The notes under the pieces: model-generated
What the model was told of the DNA's origin: nothing
The model's database searches: none
The model's input: the letters and a program-made list of their open reading frames with translations, nothing else
NCBI GenBank assembly: GCA_030765055.1
Contig: CM060953.1
Location: 178,166,709-178,230,708 of the forward strand
Length of the DNA: 64,000 nucleotides
DNA from: Mantis religiosa
Taxonomy: Eukaryota > Arthropoda > Insecta > Mantodea > Mantidae
Reading direction: 5' to 3'
Shown here: positions 45,861 through 57,705 of the stretch, piece by piece
How positions within the stretch are numbered: the stretch's first letter is position 1
How the letters are laid out: every line of letters begins with the position of its first letter
Position numbers and translations under genes: made by a program

Positions 45861-46214
45861 ACAGGATAATAAACACAAATGTCCCTTACCAACATCATAC
45901 ATTTTGAAAGAGAGGACTTATTGAACCTTCATGTTATAATTTGTGCTGGACAGTGTTATTACGGCAAACCTAAGTTGAATTAAATCATTTTTTCTTCTGA
46001 AGCTACTCCCCTTCTCATGGAATTTATATTAATAAGTTTGCAGATTGCTTCACAACCCAGTGGTATAATTATGGGTAGTAAAATAACGTACAATTTGATC
46101 TGATTTAGTTGAGAAAAAGCGCTTAGTGGTTTGAAAATTTCTCGTGAGATAAAAGCGAAATAGGGGACACTGTGTTATCTATGTTTTAGAAGTGGTACAC
46201 TAGATGGCAGCTAA

Positions 46215-46475
46215 TTATATTAACTTCAAATTAACTTCATCAGTCAGTAGAGAAACTGCATGCCGTGAGGAACGTACCGAGTTCGATTACCAACAGGGGG
46301 GAGGATTTTTCTCCAACCAAGATGATTCCCCATCTTTCCCAGAGTCTGGAAGTATGAATGAGAGTTACGAATGTGTGCGTGATCTAATGATTAAAGGCGG
46401 AAAATAAAAAATCACAACGTCTACAAGATAACAGCATGGCGATGGGACTATTGCACTCAAAGGCGTGGTATAAAT
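46215..46475 (+). repeat. tRNA-derived SINE, family 2
   Basis: As at 37455; body with CATCTTTCCCAGAGTCTGG. Confidence 0.7.
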
Positions 46476-46868
46476 GTGACAATAAAAACAATTACGTAGT
46501 GTGTAGATATGTCTTATAGAGCATATTCTGGCGCTAGATCTGTCAGATGGCAGTGTCTCTCTTCTCTTGAATTTTGAGAAGCAGCTCAGAGATGGCAGCA
46601 TAGGAAACATATAAGAGTGTTGGAGATGTAACTCCATTTTTGATGAGGTATTCTTAAATATTCTCCAAATAATTGTCTTCTCGCAAAGAACACCACATTA
46701 CGCAGGGGATGAAATGAGTAATATTTCTTTGAACAAGGTATTTAAAGTTTGTACACATATCGATCTTTTCAGCAGCAACACAGAAGTTTCCAACTACTGA
46801 TTTAAAAACAGGAAGTTTTATGGTATTCGGCCGAGGTGATCTCATTGTATTTTGTTAATTTTTGGAGT

Positions 46869-46896
46869 CCGGGGTAGCGCCTGCGCTATATCCCGG
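46869..46896 (+). repeat. Conserved stem-loop
   Basis: CCGGGGTAGCGC and GCGCTATATCCCGG; the A to G change makes a G-T wobble pair. Confidence 0.75.
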
Positions 46897-47069
46897 AATA
46901 ATTATTATATTTACCATTTTGAAAAGTTTAAAGATGTTAAAGAAGACAGCCTCTCCTTCTGAAGTTCAATATTTCATGTATCCACTTTTCCCTCGATTCC
47001 GAGCAATTGAATCACCAATTAGCAGTAAACATAAGTAATATCTGGAGAGGTAGGGTTAGATTGAAGAAA

Positions 47070-47300
47070 GACCGCCTCGTTAGCGTACATGGTAGCGCGT
47101 CTACCGCACGTTCAGGAGACCCCGATTTCGAATCTTGGTCAGGTTGTATTACCTGGATAAGGCCTCTTCCGCCGTGTTCCCTTATCCTAAAAGAGAAATG
47201 TCCGGTAAATCCAAGCTCTATGGACCTTGGATATTTATCTTCAATTCGCCTTTTCATTCATCGTCCGATATGACTTGGCGGACGTAAATTACAACAAAAA
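47070..47300 (+). repeat. tRNA-derived SINE, family 1
   Basis: As at 31795, with head GACCGCCTCGTTAGCG. Confidence 0.75.
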
Positions 47301-47309
47301 AACAGATAA

Positions 47310-47400
47310 ATTCCAAAACCTGGATCTGAACCACGAGCAGCAGGAGGAAGACAGAGAGTTCCGTGGTTCAAATACCGCTATGACATTATACCTTTCCAAA
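47310..47400. repeat. Inverted tRNA-like module
   Basis: As at 32037, ends CCTGGATCTGAACCACG and CCGTGGTTCAAATACCGC. Confidence 0.5.
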
Positions 47401-47549
47401 CCTCGTCCTACACCGCTAGTGTCAAACAATTAACTTTTGGTATTATTATAAATTGTGCTAGGCAGTGACATTACGACAACCCTAAGTTGAGTTAGCAATC
47501 TTTTGCTTCTTAATTTACTCCGCTCCGCATAGTTCAGGATATAACGAGA

Positions 47550-48270
47550 GTGTACACTAAGCATAATTGACTGAGTGAACAAGCAATATTGTTGGCAAAC
47601 AATACATTAACAATGATTTCAATGCGACCATACAGAATTCTCTTCCTCGGTTGTTGCCTTCATAGAAATCATGGACGCAGTTATTAACCAGAATAAAGTG
47701 GTCAACTATCCCACAGACTCTAAATTTATTAGAATTGCCTGGACTAACACTTCAAAATATAGAATTAAAAGAAGAATCATTTGTGATCATTAACCAATCA
47801 CGACTGTGCACTGAAACGAGACTAACTGTAAAAGAGCTAATGAATAACGTTATCTAGGCAACAATCATTAAGGGAAAGTACAAAAGTGAGCATATCTTGA
47901 TCTCGCGCATTCCCATGATTCCAAGGGATTTACCTTTCGCTTTTAAACGTCTACAATATCCCGTGCGTTTGGTCTTTGCAATGATCATAAAAAAGTCGCA
48001 AGGCCAGTTGTTCGAAGTTTGCGGAATTAACTTGCAGTTTGCATGTGACATACGTCGTGTATACGCGCGTCGGGAAACCATCATCTTTACATATTTACGC
48101 CGGACAAAAAGGTACCGTTTCTCAGAGGGCTTTAAATTGATTAACTTAATTGTATATAAAGTTCACCCCCACGTGGAGAATAAATAAATAACTGATACAA
48201 ATTTGTTTTATTTATATAGATAACTTCAGACAACTTTTGTTGGTGGTACAAAGGTCACAGAGTCAGCTAC
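47550..48270 (+). pseudogene. Helitron helicase relic, array copy 3
   Basis: Similar to the other copies. A stop follows MNNVI, and the FSHG segment is shortened by deletion. The terminal CTAG is mutated to CTAC (48267-48270), still followed by T. Confidence 0.7.
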
Positions 48271-48479
48271 TAAAATAATATTACTTCAGAGAGAGCTTAG
48301 TTGTTTGAAGTTTTCTCGTCAGATATTGGTGAAATCAGGGACATTTCGTTATCTATGGTTTAGAAGTAGAACACTTGATGGCAGCACCTTACATTCTACC
48401 ATTTTTATCGGTTGTAAAAACCGGAAGGAAAATATTATTGCAATGAATACACAATACTGTTGCTTTTTTTCTTCTTTTT

Positions 48480-48717
48480 TGTAATTAACGTTCTCCAACT
48501 TTAAGTCATATCGGACGATGAATGAAATGGGTGCAGTGATGCTCAAATGAGCCCAGGGTCCATAGAGCTGAGAATTACCCGACATTCGTCTCTCAGGATA
48601 AAGGAAAACCCAGGAAAAACTTATCGTGGGAAGAACTGACCGAGATTCGAACTAGGGACCTCTTGAACTTGAGACAGACGCGTTAGCATCTACACTACCG
48701 ACGTGGTCACACCGAAT
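48480..48717 (-). repeat. tRNA-derived SINE, family 1 (antisense)
   Basis: Same site and orientation as in the other copies. Confidence 0.7.
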
Positions 48718-49327
48718 GTTGATGGAAACTAAGGAATAATGTAGTTTCTTACGAGTATCGAGTAATTCTATAGCAATTTTCATTCTGATTGTCGAACACT
48801 ACTCGCGTTTCGTGTGTTAAAATGTTTGCAGCAATTAGTTGGAAGTTAGCATTTAATTTTATTGGAGTGAGTGCTACTGACATATGAAAATAAACATTGT
48901 TACCACTGCCAAGGATAGCAGATGCTAAATACAGACTATTATACCGCTTTTATTAAATGTAGGTTCTAGATATCTCCTATAGAGGACGTTGTGGCGCTAG
49001 TTCTTAGAGATTGCACCGGCTTTTTTCTCTTGAACTTTGAGAAGAGGCTCAGAGATGGCAGCATAGGAAACATATTACAGTATTGGAAATGTAACTCATT
49101 TTCCGATGCTGTATATTTAATATTTAACAAATGATTGCATTTTCACAAAGATGATCCTATTATGGAAGGGATAACAGTAGTGATATTCCTTTTAATAAGA
49201 TATTTCAAGTTTTTGCACAAATAGATCTTTTCACCAGCAAACAAAAGTCTCCAATTGTTCTTTAAAAGCGGCACGCTTCTAGTTTTCGTCACCAACTTAA
49301 TTGATATATATATCTAAATTTTTGGAG

Positions 49328-49355
49328 CCCAGGATAGCGTTCGCTATTTCCTGGG
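49328..49355 (+). repeat. Variant stem-loop
   Basis: CCCAGGATAGCG and CGCTATTTCCTGGG; one T-T mismatch weakens the stem. Shared with 57306. Confidence 0.7.
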
Positions 49356-49725
49356 ATAATCAATATATTTATACTTGGGGCCAAGCTACCCTCCTCACAC
49401 GTCAGACAAACCCGATTATAAATTCATTCCGATCTTCAACATCATCGACCATAATTTGCACCACCTCCTCTCTTTGGCAAGACCCTGCAATCTCCAATAT
49501 CATTACCACTTTCATTAAAAAATACTTGCCATCAGGAGCATCATTCACAATCTTTGTTAGATCCCTTCTCGAAGATACTTTTGACTTCTTTGGATGACGT
49601 CCAACATTTTTGCTATTTTAAGAACCACACTATCTTAGGAAAACTTCCCATATAAATTCCATTATTTAACTTTATCATTGTTTTTAGCATAGAAAATAAG
49701 ACCCTTTTCTTTAACTCGTGCCAGA
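49356..49725 (-). pseudogene. DUF3504-like recombinase fragment, array copy 3
   Basis: Minus-strand fragment with NDAPDGKYFLMKVVMILEIA, CQREEVVQIMVDDVEDRNEF; otherwise as at 34125. Confidence 0.55.
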
Positions 49726-51567
49726 TCACTTGTAAGAACGAAACTGAGAATGAACACACTACAAAACAGTTGTATCCTTACCACGTGTGTTGGAAGAGAG
49801 TTGAGAGAGCTAATGGTTTGTTTTTCCTTTTCGTCGAAGGATTATAGTTTATGAGCTTTTGGTTCTTGGAACTTGTGCAAGCACAGTCGTCCTAAGAATT
49901 ATTGCACCTTTTAAAATATGTAAGTTGTAACCCATTACACATAACCTACTCCGTTTTAATCAGCTTATTTAGTAAGCAATTCCCCAAAATATTTCCATTT
50001 CTACTTTAGAGTATAATTTTACAGGAGAAACAGCTTCGTTGTGAAATTTATTTTAGGTTTTTCCAGGGTTTCGGGATATAAGGGCACCCGAGCTAACACT
50101 CGATTTCATCCGTACAGCAGCGAAAGTTGAACTCCATATAAATCTTCCAAGCGTTGTTTGACTTCAAAGTCAAGCCTAAAGATCATTTTAAACATTATAA
50201 GCACTAATAAGCAAGAAATAATTGAATTTGCACCCTGTTCAAAATTTAGAGTAAATAAGCTACCTTTTTCATTAAAATATCACACATCATCCGTATATAG
50301 GAAACAAAACCTAACCTAATTTAAACCCAAAAACTGTCTGGCCGCGTAACAGAAACTTCGGGCTGAGTACAGCCTGCCAGTGCAATATTGTCTGTTAATG
50401 GAAAAAAATCCTTTGAGAAAAACATGTAGATAACCAAACGTGTCTTTCAACCGGTCGTAAATCACTAATTAATAACTTCCATTTATCCGATAAACGAAAT
50501 GTTCACAAAAAGTATTACCTTAATATACACACGGGATATCCTGGAACAATACTTGAGAATATCCTTTCAGCTGCACTTAAAGTATGAATTGGAGACTTCT
50601 GCTTCGCTTGTGAAATGATCCATTTGTGTACAAAATTTAAATACCTTGTTAAAACAATTGGCACACCTCTTATCCCTTCCATAATATTATGCTTTTGAGA
50701 AAAGGTAACTATTTTGAAAGTATTGAAGAATACATCATCGGATACCAAATTACACTTCTAAGTATCGTATGTTTTCTGTGCTGCCATCTCTGAGTTTCGT
50801 CTCAAAGTTCAAGAGAAGCGAGAAACCGCTGTCTGTAAGTACTAGCACCAGAATCTGCTCTATCGGGGATATCTACAACCTACATACGTCAATCTGGAAT
50901 CCCCTTAATATTCTTTATTTATTATCTGCAACTTTCAGAAGTGGTAATTTTCAAATAGCAGTTGCATTCTCTTCGATAAAAATGAAACACTGACCTCCAA
51001 GTAATCGCTGCAAATTTCTTATCACACGAAACTCGAGTAGTGTTCGACAATCTGAATGAGAATTGCTATCGATTTACTCGATACTCGTGAACAACTAAAT
51101 TATTCCTTAGTTTCCATCAATATTCGGTGTGATTATAGCTGTGCTTCAATGAGATATCTTCCTTCCGGTTTATACAACCGATAAGAATGGTAGAATATAA
51201 AGTGCTGCCGTCAAGTGTACATCTTCTGAAACAATGATACCGTAGTTTCACATGCCAGTAATTCCAAACCATTGTCAACTAACAGTTAATGCTGATATCT
51301 GACAAGAGATTTATACATTTTTAAGCGCTCTCTGTGAATTAGATCAATTTGTCCGCGGGGGAATTTACTTACCGGTTATCATGTAAGTATGGCTTTGAAG
51401 GAATATGCAAATTTATTAAATGGGAAGGGGAGTAAATGAAGAACAAGAAATTGCTTAACTTATCCTAGGACTGCGTAATGTCACAGCCCAGCAAGATTTA
51501 CAATAACACTAGAAGTTAATTGTTATTTCACATTAGCGGTGTGTAGCACGAGGTTCAAAACATTATC

Positions 51568-51673
51568 AATGCCATTACTGGGATTTGAACCAGGGATCTC
51601 TTACTCTCTGTCTGGTTGCTTCAAACACTGAGCTCGGCAGATTGGAAGTTCGAATCCAGTAAACGGCACTGAA
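51568..51673 (-). repeat. tRNA-like module (SINE head)
   Basis: As at 36328, with a slightly changed right edge (AGTTCGAATCCAGTAAACGG). Confidence 0.5.
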
Positions 51674-52074
51674 TTATTCTGCCTGATTCTTCGTTTACAG
51701 TGAGACTAATTATTCAACTGTAAGTTTAACCGTGTTAATAAGGTTTATATCAGTACATAATTTAAGAAGATATACAGAAAGAAAGTAAATTAATCAATAA
51801 AATGGTTCATCAACGTAAGTCAGAGTGAATTTTGGAGCCTAAATCGTACAGAATTGGAGTTGTACAAACAACAATAATATAAATTCAATTATTTAGTTTG
51901 AACTAAAAGTAAAGTTATACAAGCGTTTTGAACATATGACACAAATAATGTGATGTGGCTGCATTTAGAATAGCCAGGTTTACCAACAGAAAACAAGGGA
52001 AGTTCCAGAAGTGTTTCCCAGTAGATGAGTTGTCCTTTGATTTTTGGCAGATATAACTTTAATATAACTATTCA

Positions 52075-52350
52075 TAATATGTTCGTCCACGCCATAATTC
52101 ATTTTTCCTAATTCTAATTGTTGTCTTAGAAAGCAAATGGTCTCCATAAACAATATCCAATTTTGCATTTTCTCCCATCTAAAGGTAAAAAGGAAATCAC
52201 TGAGCTATACTGCACTTTCTCCATTATACCAAATACATGTTGAACGACTCATTGAAATGTCTGTAAAATCCAAACTAACCTCTGAACCAGCACCCAAATT
52301 GTTTACACAACGTGTGACAAATAACACTACAGGATGATAAACACAAATTT
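52075..52350 (-). pseudogene. mariner N-terminal fragment
   Basis: The minus strand again shows the MSRSTCIWYNGESAV start and the leader before it. The KTCEEI segment is deleted. Confidence 0.6.
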
Positions 52351-53350
52351 CCCTTACAAACCTCATAAATTTTAAAACAGGGTACTTTTTAAACCCTTGT
52401 ATTATAATTTGTGCTCGGTGGTGATATTGCAGCATAACTAACTTTAGTAAACCATTTTATCTTCTTAATTTACTCCGCTTGGCATAGAATTTATATTAAT
52501 AAATTTGCATATTGCTTCAAAACCTAGTCGTATAATTATGGGTCGTAAAATAACGTACAAGTTGATTTGATTTAGTTCAGAAATAGCGCTTAGTAGTTTG
52601 AAACTCTCGTCAGATATCAGGGAAGTCCAGGATATTGTGTTGCCTACGTTTTAGAAGTTGTACACTTGATGGCAGCTTCTTATATTCCACCAATTATAAC
52701 AGTTGTATCAACCGGAAGGTAGATCTTATCGCAATGAAGCACGGCATATATAATCAAATCGAATGCTAATGAAAACTAAGGAATAATTTAGTTGGTTACG
52801 ATCATCGAGTAATTCGATAGCAATTGTCATTCAGTTTCTCGAGCACTACTCGAGTTTCTTGTGTCTAAGATGTTTGCACCGATTAGTTGGGGGCTATTAT
52901 TTCATTTTTATCTGAGTGAATGAAACTGGTATTTTAAAATAAGTGTATTTCCAACTTAAAAATTGGTAGAAAATAAATGCGGAATATCAAGGCACTTCAA
53001 ATTAAAGTATTCAGTCGGCAGATCCGACCTTGCGACGATGTACCGGATTCGAACTTTGAGAAGCAGTTCAGAGATGGCAGCATAGGAGAACGTATAAGAG
53101 TATTAGAGAGGTAACTCCTTTTTCGATCAGGTATCCTTAAATATTTGACAAATAATTATATATTCGCAAAGAATTTCATTCTATGTAGGAGATAAAATGA
53201 GTTATAATTCTTTTAACAATGTATTTAAAATTTCTGCACTCATCGATATTTTCAGGAGCAATACAGAAACCTCCAACTAGTGTTTAAAGAAAGTAAGATT
53301 TCTTGCATTAACCGCTGTCTTCAGATTTAGTCCTTATTAATTTTTGGAGT

Positions 53351-53378
53351 CCGGGATAGCATTTGCGCTATTTCCCGG
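53351..53378 (+). repeat. Conserved stem-loop, weakened
   Basis: CCGGGATAGCA and TGCGCTATTTCCCGG; one mismatch in the outer arm and a disturbed loop side. Confidence 0.65.
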
Positions 53379-54801
53379 AAGATGCATCATATTTACGTTT
53401 TTGAAAACTTCATGGAATCAGAAGGAAAATAATAAGAGTTTCAAATAATAATCAGAAACAGAAAGAGTGCTAAGGTCTCCTGGAATAATTTTGGGGTCAC
53501 TGTCGACAGGCAACTGCCACAAATATTAATTTTCTCTACAGTTCGGCCGTTCTATCTCCGGCTCTGACATTTATCGAGAGGGGGAAGCAGGCTGTTGTCA
53601 GTTCTTTAGCGGGAATTTCAAGCAGAGGAACAATGCGTATTTTAAATATTTCATGTATTTGCATATTTCACGAACCAGTAGCCATATTATTATAATAATG
53701 ATAATAGCACTCACGAACATTACACATCGGAATTCACGCACGAAAAATATACCAAAGAAAGTTGACCAGCGCAAGCCGCTATTAGGCCACGTGGCTCAAA
53801 CAAATTTAAGCTGGCAACACGGTGTTGGGTTGGGGAGCCACGCCTACCAGTGACAATGCTGATTGGCGCTAGCAGACAGTTTTAACTTCCTGACCACGAC
53901 ACCGGATGTAGAGACTCCCCGTACTACCAACAGATGCAGTTAGTGTGTGTGTGTGAAAGGTGTGAATGAAATATTCGAATAGAGTGGTGTTGTAATAAAT
54001 ATCTTGCATTATGATCAAATTGTAAATTGTATTTCAGTGTTTTAAAGTTAATATAGTCCTATATTTTCATTCTAAAGATAATTTTGAGGATATGTTTTCA
54101 ATTGCTCATTACTGTATGTTGGTACTATTAGGTTTCCCCTTCCACCTTTTACAGTCGCAAAACGTCAGAGCCGGAGATACAACGGCCGGATAGTACATTC
54201 CTGCGTAGGTTCTCCTTCAGAAGTTCAATATTTCAGTTCTCTACTCTTCCCTCAGTTCCCAACAATTAAACCACAAATTAGCGGTAAACATCAGTAATAT
54301 CTGGAAAGCTAGAGTTGGATTGAAGAGTGCCCGCCTCGGTAACATACGAAAATAGTAGCGTGCCCACCATTCATTTAACATGTTCCCATGGGAACATTAC
54401 CGACAAAGGCGTGGTACAAATGGAACAATAAAAAAATTGCGTAGGTTGTAGTTCTTCCCAATAGAGCACAATCTGGCGCTAGTTCTGACACTCTTCTCTT
54501 GAACTTTGAGAAGTAGCTCAGAGATGGCAGCATAGGAAACATATAAGATTATTAGAGATGTAACTCCTTTCTCGATGAGGTATCCTTTAATATTTGCAAA
54601 GTAATTGCATTTTCACAACAAAAATCATATTATGTAGTGGATAAAATGGGGGATATGTATTTTTAACATGGTATATAAAGTTTGTGCACATATGACTCTT
54701 TTCAGCCACAACACAGAAGTCTGCAATTAGTGTTTTAAAAGCAGTAAGTTCTAAGGTATTACATATTTGGTTGTAGAGATCCACTTGTTAATTCTTGGAG
54801 T
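53379..54801 (+). repeat. Partial composite-repeat pieces with an inserted TIR element
   Basis: Short stretch after the stem-loop, a unique ~130 bp, the TIR element (53541-54192), a truncated SINE 1 head (54329-54390) and a half-unit end (54430-54801). It accounts for the extra 1.46 kb between array copies 3 and 4. Confidence 0.6.
53541..54192. mobile_element. Non-autonomous DNA element with terminal inverted repeats
   Basis: CGGCCGTTCTATCTCCGGCT at 53544 and its near-complement at 54164-54188 form 25-bp inverted repeats with one mismatch. The interior (about 600 bp) has no coding potential. Target duplication is unclear. It occurs once in the window. Confidence 0.6.
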
Positions 54802-54829
54802 CCGGGATGGCGCCTGCGCTATATCCCGG
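54802..54829 (+). repeat. Conserved stem-loop
   Basis: CCGGGATGGCGC and GCGCTATATCCCGG; A to G in one arm gives a G-T wobble. Confidence 0.75.
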
Positions 54830-54998
54830 AATAATTATATTTACTTTTTGAAAAGTTTAACATTGTTAAGGAAGGCAGTTTCTCCTTCAGAAGTTCAATA
54901 TTTCATGTGTCCACCTTTCCCTCTACTCCAAGCTATTGAACCACCAATTAACAGTAAACATTAGTAATATCTGGAGAGGTAGGGTTAGATTGAAGAAA

Positions 54999-55230
54999 GC
55001 CCGCCTCGCTAGCGTAGATGGTAGTGTGTCTATCCGCACGTTCTAGAGGCCTCGAGTTCGAATCTTGGTCAAGGTGAGTTACCTGGATAAGGCCTTTTCC
55101 GCCGTGTTCCCTTATCCTTAAACAAGAATGTCCGGTAACCCCAAGCTCTATGGACCCTGGATATTATGTTCATTTCACCCTTTCATTCATCGTCCGATAT
55201 GACTTAACGTTGGAGGACGTGAATTACCAC
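54999..55230 (+). repeat. tRNA-derived SINE, family 1
   Basis: Head GCCCGCCTCGCTAGCGTAGA, B box GAGTTCGAATCTTGG. Confidence 0.75.
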
Positions 55231-55249
55231 AACAACAAAACAGATAAAT

Positions 55250-55330
55250 GGCAAAGCCGGGATCTGAACCACTGATCAGCAGGAGGAAGGCCGGGAGATC
55301 CGTGGTTCAGATATCGCTATGACATACCTT
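55250..55330. repeat. Inverted tRNA-like module
   Basis: As at 32037, ends CCGGGATCTGAACCACTGAT and CCGTGGTTCAGATATCGC. Confidence 0.5.
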
Positions 55331-55489
55331 TCCAAACGTCGTCCTACACACCGCTAGTGTGAAACCATTAACTTTTGGTATTATTATAATTTGTGCTAGG
55401 CAGTGACATTACGACATCCCTAATTTGAGCTAGCAATCTATTTCTTCTTAATTTACTCCGCTCTGCATAGTTCAGGATATAACAGATCT

Positions 55490-56229
55490 GTACACTATGC
55501 ATAATTGACTGAGTGAACAAGCAATGCTGTTGGAAAACAATACATTAACAATAACCTCAATGCGACCACACAGAATTCTCTTCCTGGGTTGTTGCTTTCA
55601 TAGAAATCATGGACGCAGTTATTAACTACAATGAAGTGGTCAACTATCCCACAGAGTTTTTAAAATTATTAGAATTGCCTGGACTATCACCTCAAAATTT
55701 AGAATTAAAAGTAGAATCATTTGTGATCATTAACCAATCACGACTGTGCACTGAAACTAGACTAACTGTAAAAGAGCTAATGAATAACGTTATCGAGGCA
55801 ACAAACATTAAGGAAAAGTACAAATGTCAGCATATCTTGATCTCGCGCATTCCGATGATTCCAAGGGATTTACCTTTAGCTTTAAAACGTCTACAATAAA
55901 CCGTGCGTTTGGTCTTTGTAATGATCATAAAAAAGTCGCAAGGCCAGTTGTTCGAAATTGCGGAATTAACTTGGAGTTTCCATGTTTCTCTCATGGACAT
56001 ACGTCGTGTATACGTGCGTCGGGAAACCATCATTTTTATATACTTGCGCCCCAACAAAAAAAGAAAAAAGGTACCGTTCCTCAGAGGGCTTTAGATCGAT
56101 TAATTTAATTGTATTTAAAGTTCAACCCCTCTTGCAGAATAAATAAATAAAAGATACAAATTTGTTTTATTTGTATAGATAAGTTCATACAATTTGTATT
56201 GGTGGTACAAAGGTCACAGAGTCAGCTAG
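55490..56229 (+). pseudogene. Helitron helicase relic, array copy 4
   Basis: Open from 55609 to 55899 (VINYNEVVNYPTEFLKLLEL, NVIEATNIKEKYK, ISRIPMIPRDLPLALKRLQ), then a stop (TAA for the Tyr/Phe of the next block) and further frames with FCSFSHGHTSC-like remnants. Ends CTAG 56226-56229 plus T. Confidence 0.72.
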
Positions 56230-56459
56230 TAAAATAATATTACTTCAGAGAGAGCTTAGTTGTTTGAAGTTTTCTAGTCAGATATTAGTGAAATCACGGA
56301 CATTACGTTATCTAAGTTATAAAAGTAGAACACTTGATGGCAGCACCTTACATTCTACCATTTTTGTTGGTTGTACAAACCGGAAGGAAAATATTATTGC
56401 AATGAAGTACGGCAACTGTAATACACGACTACTGTTGCTTTTTTTTTTCTTCTTTCTTG

Positions 56460-56697
56460 TAATTTACGTTCTCCAACTTTAAGTCATATCGGACGATGAA
56501 TGAAATGGGTGCAGTGATGCTCAAATGAGGCCAGGGTCCATAGAGCTGAGAATTACCCGACATTCGTCTCTCAGGATAAAGGAAAACCCAGGAAAAACTT
56601 ATCGTGGGAAAAACTGACCGAGATTCGAACTAGGGACCTCTTGAACGTGAGACAGACGCGTTACCATCTACACTACCGACGCGGTCACGCCGAATGT
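56460..56697 (-). repeat. tRNA-derived SINE, family 1 (antisense)
   Basis: Same site and orientation as in the other copies. Confidence 0.7.
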
Positions 56698-57305
56698 TGA
56701 TGGAAACTAAGGAATAATGTAGTTTCTTACGAGTATCGAGTAATTCTATAGCAATTTTCATTCTGATTGTCGAACACTACTCGCGTTTCGTGTGTTAAAA
56801 TGTTTGCAGCAATTAGTTGGAAGTTAGCATTTAATTTTATTGGAGTGAGTGCTACTGACATAGGAAAATAAACATTGTTACCACTGCCAAGGATAGCAGA
56901 TGCTAAATACAGACATTTATACCGCTTTTATTAAATGTAGGTTCTAGATATCTCCTATAGAGGACGTTGTGGCGCTAGTTCTTAGAGATTGCACCGGCTT
57001 TTTTCTCTTGAACTTTGAGAAGAGGCTCAGAGATGGCAGCATAGGAAACATATTACAGTATTGGAAATGTAACTCATTTTCCGATGCTGTATATTTAATA
57101 TTTAACAAATGATTGCGTTTTCACAAAGATTATCCTATTGTGGAAGGGATAACAGTAGTGATATTCCTTTTAATAAGATATTTCAAGTTTTTGCACAAAT
57201 AGATCTTTTCACCAGCAAACAAAAGTCTCCAATTGTTCTTTAAAAGCGGCACGCTTCTACTTTTCGTCACCAACTTAATTGATATATATATCTAAATTTT
57301 TGGAG

Positions 57306-57333
57306 CCCAGGATAGCGTTCGCTATTTCCTGGG
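57306..57333 (+). repeat. Variant stem-loop
   Basis: CCCAGGATAGCG and CGCTATTTCCTGGG, identical to 49328-49355. Confidence 0.7.
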
Positions 57334-57705
57334 ATAATCAATATATTTATACTTGGGGCCAAGGTACCCTCCTCACACGTCAGACAAACCCGATTATAAA
57401 TTCATTCCGATCTTCAACATCATCGACCATAATTTGCACCACCTCCTCTCTTTGGCAAGACCCTGCAATCTCCAATATCATTACCAGTTTCATTAAAAAA
57501 TACTTGCCATCAGGAGCATCATTCACAATCTTTGTTAGATCCCTTCTCGAAGATACTTTTGACTTCTTTGGATGACGTCCAACATTTTTGCTATTTTAAG
57601 AACCACACTATCTTAGGAAAACTTCCCATACAAATTCCATTATTTAACTTTATCATTGTTTTTAGCATAGAAAATAAGACCGTTTTCTTTAACTCGTGCC
57701 AGATC
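57334..57705 (-). pseudogene. DUF3504-like recombinase fragment, array copy 4
   Basis: Minus-strand fragment as at 49356, nearly identical. Confidence 0.55.

Larger units (their letters stand above)
38104..46868 (+). repeat. Composite repeat, array copy 2, with ~2.25 kb extra
   Basis: Stem-loop to stem-loop distance is 8765 bp against ~6.49 kb in copies 1 and 3. The surplus lies about 41.9-43.95 kb: a partial inverted half-unit (41880-42165), a unique block (42170-43150), then a second run of repeat interior (43160-43950) before the array resumes. Confidence 0.75.
46869..53350 (+). repeat. Composite repeat, complete array copy 3
   Basis: Stem-loop to stem-loop distance is 6482 bp, within 20 bp of copy 1, with the same order of parts. 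Its proximal half is closer to the copy at 54802-58277 than to copy 1 or 2 (for example the shared CGCTATTTCCTGGG stem variant). Confidence 0.8.
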
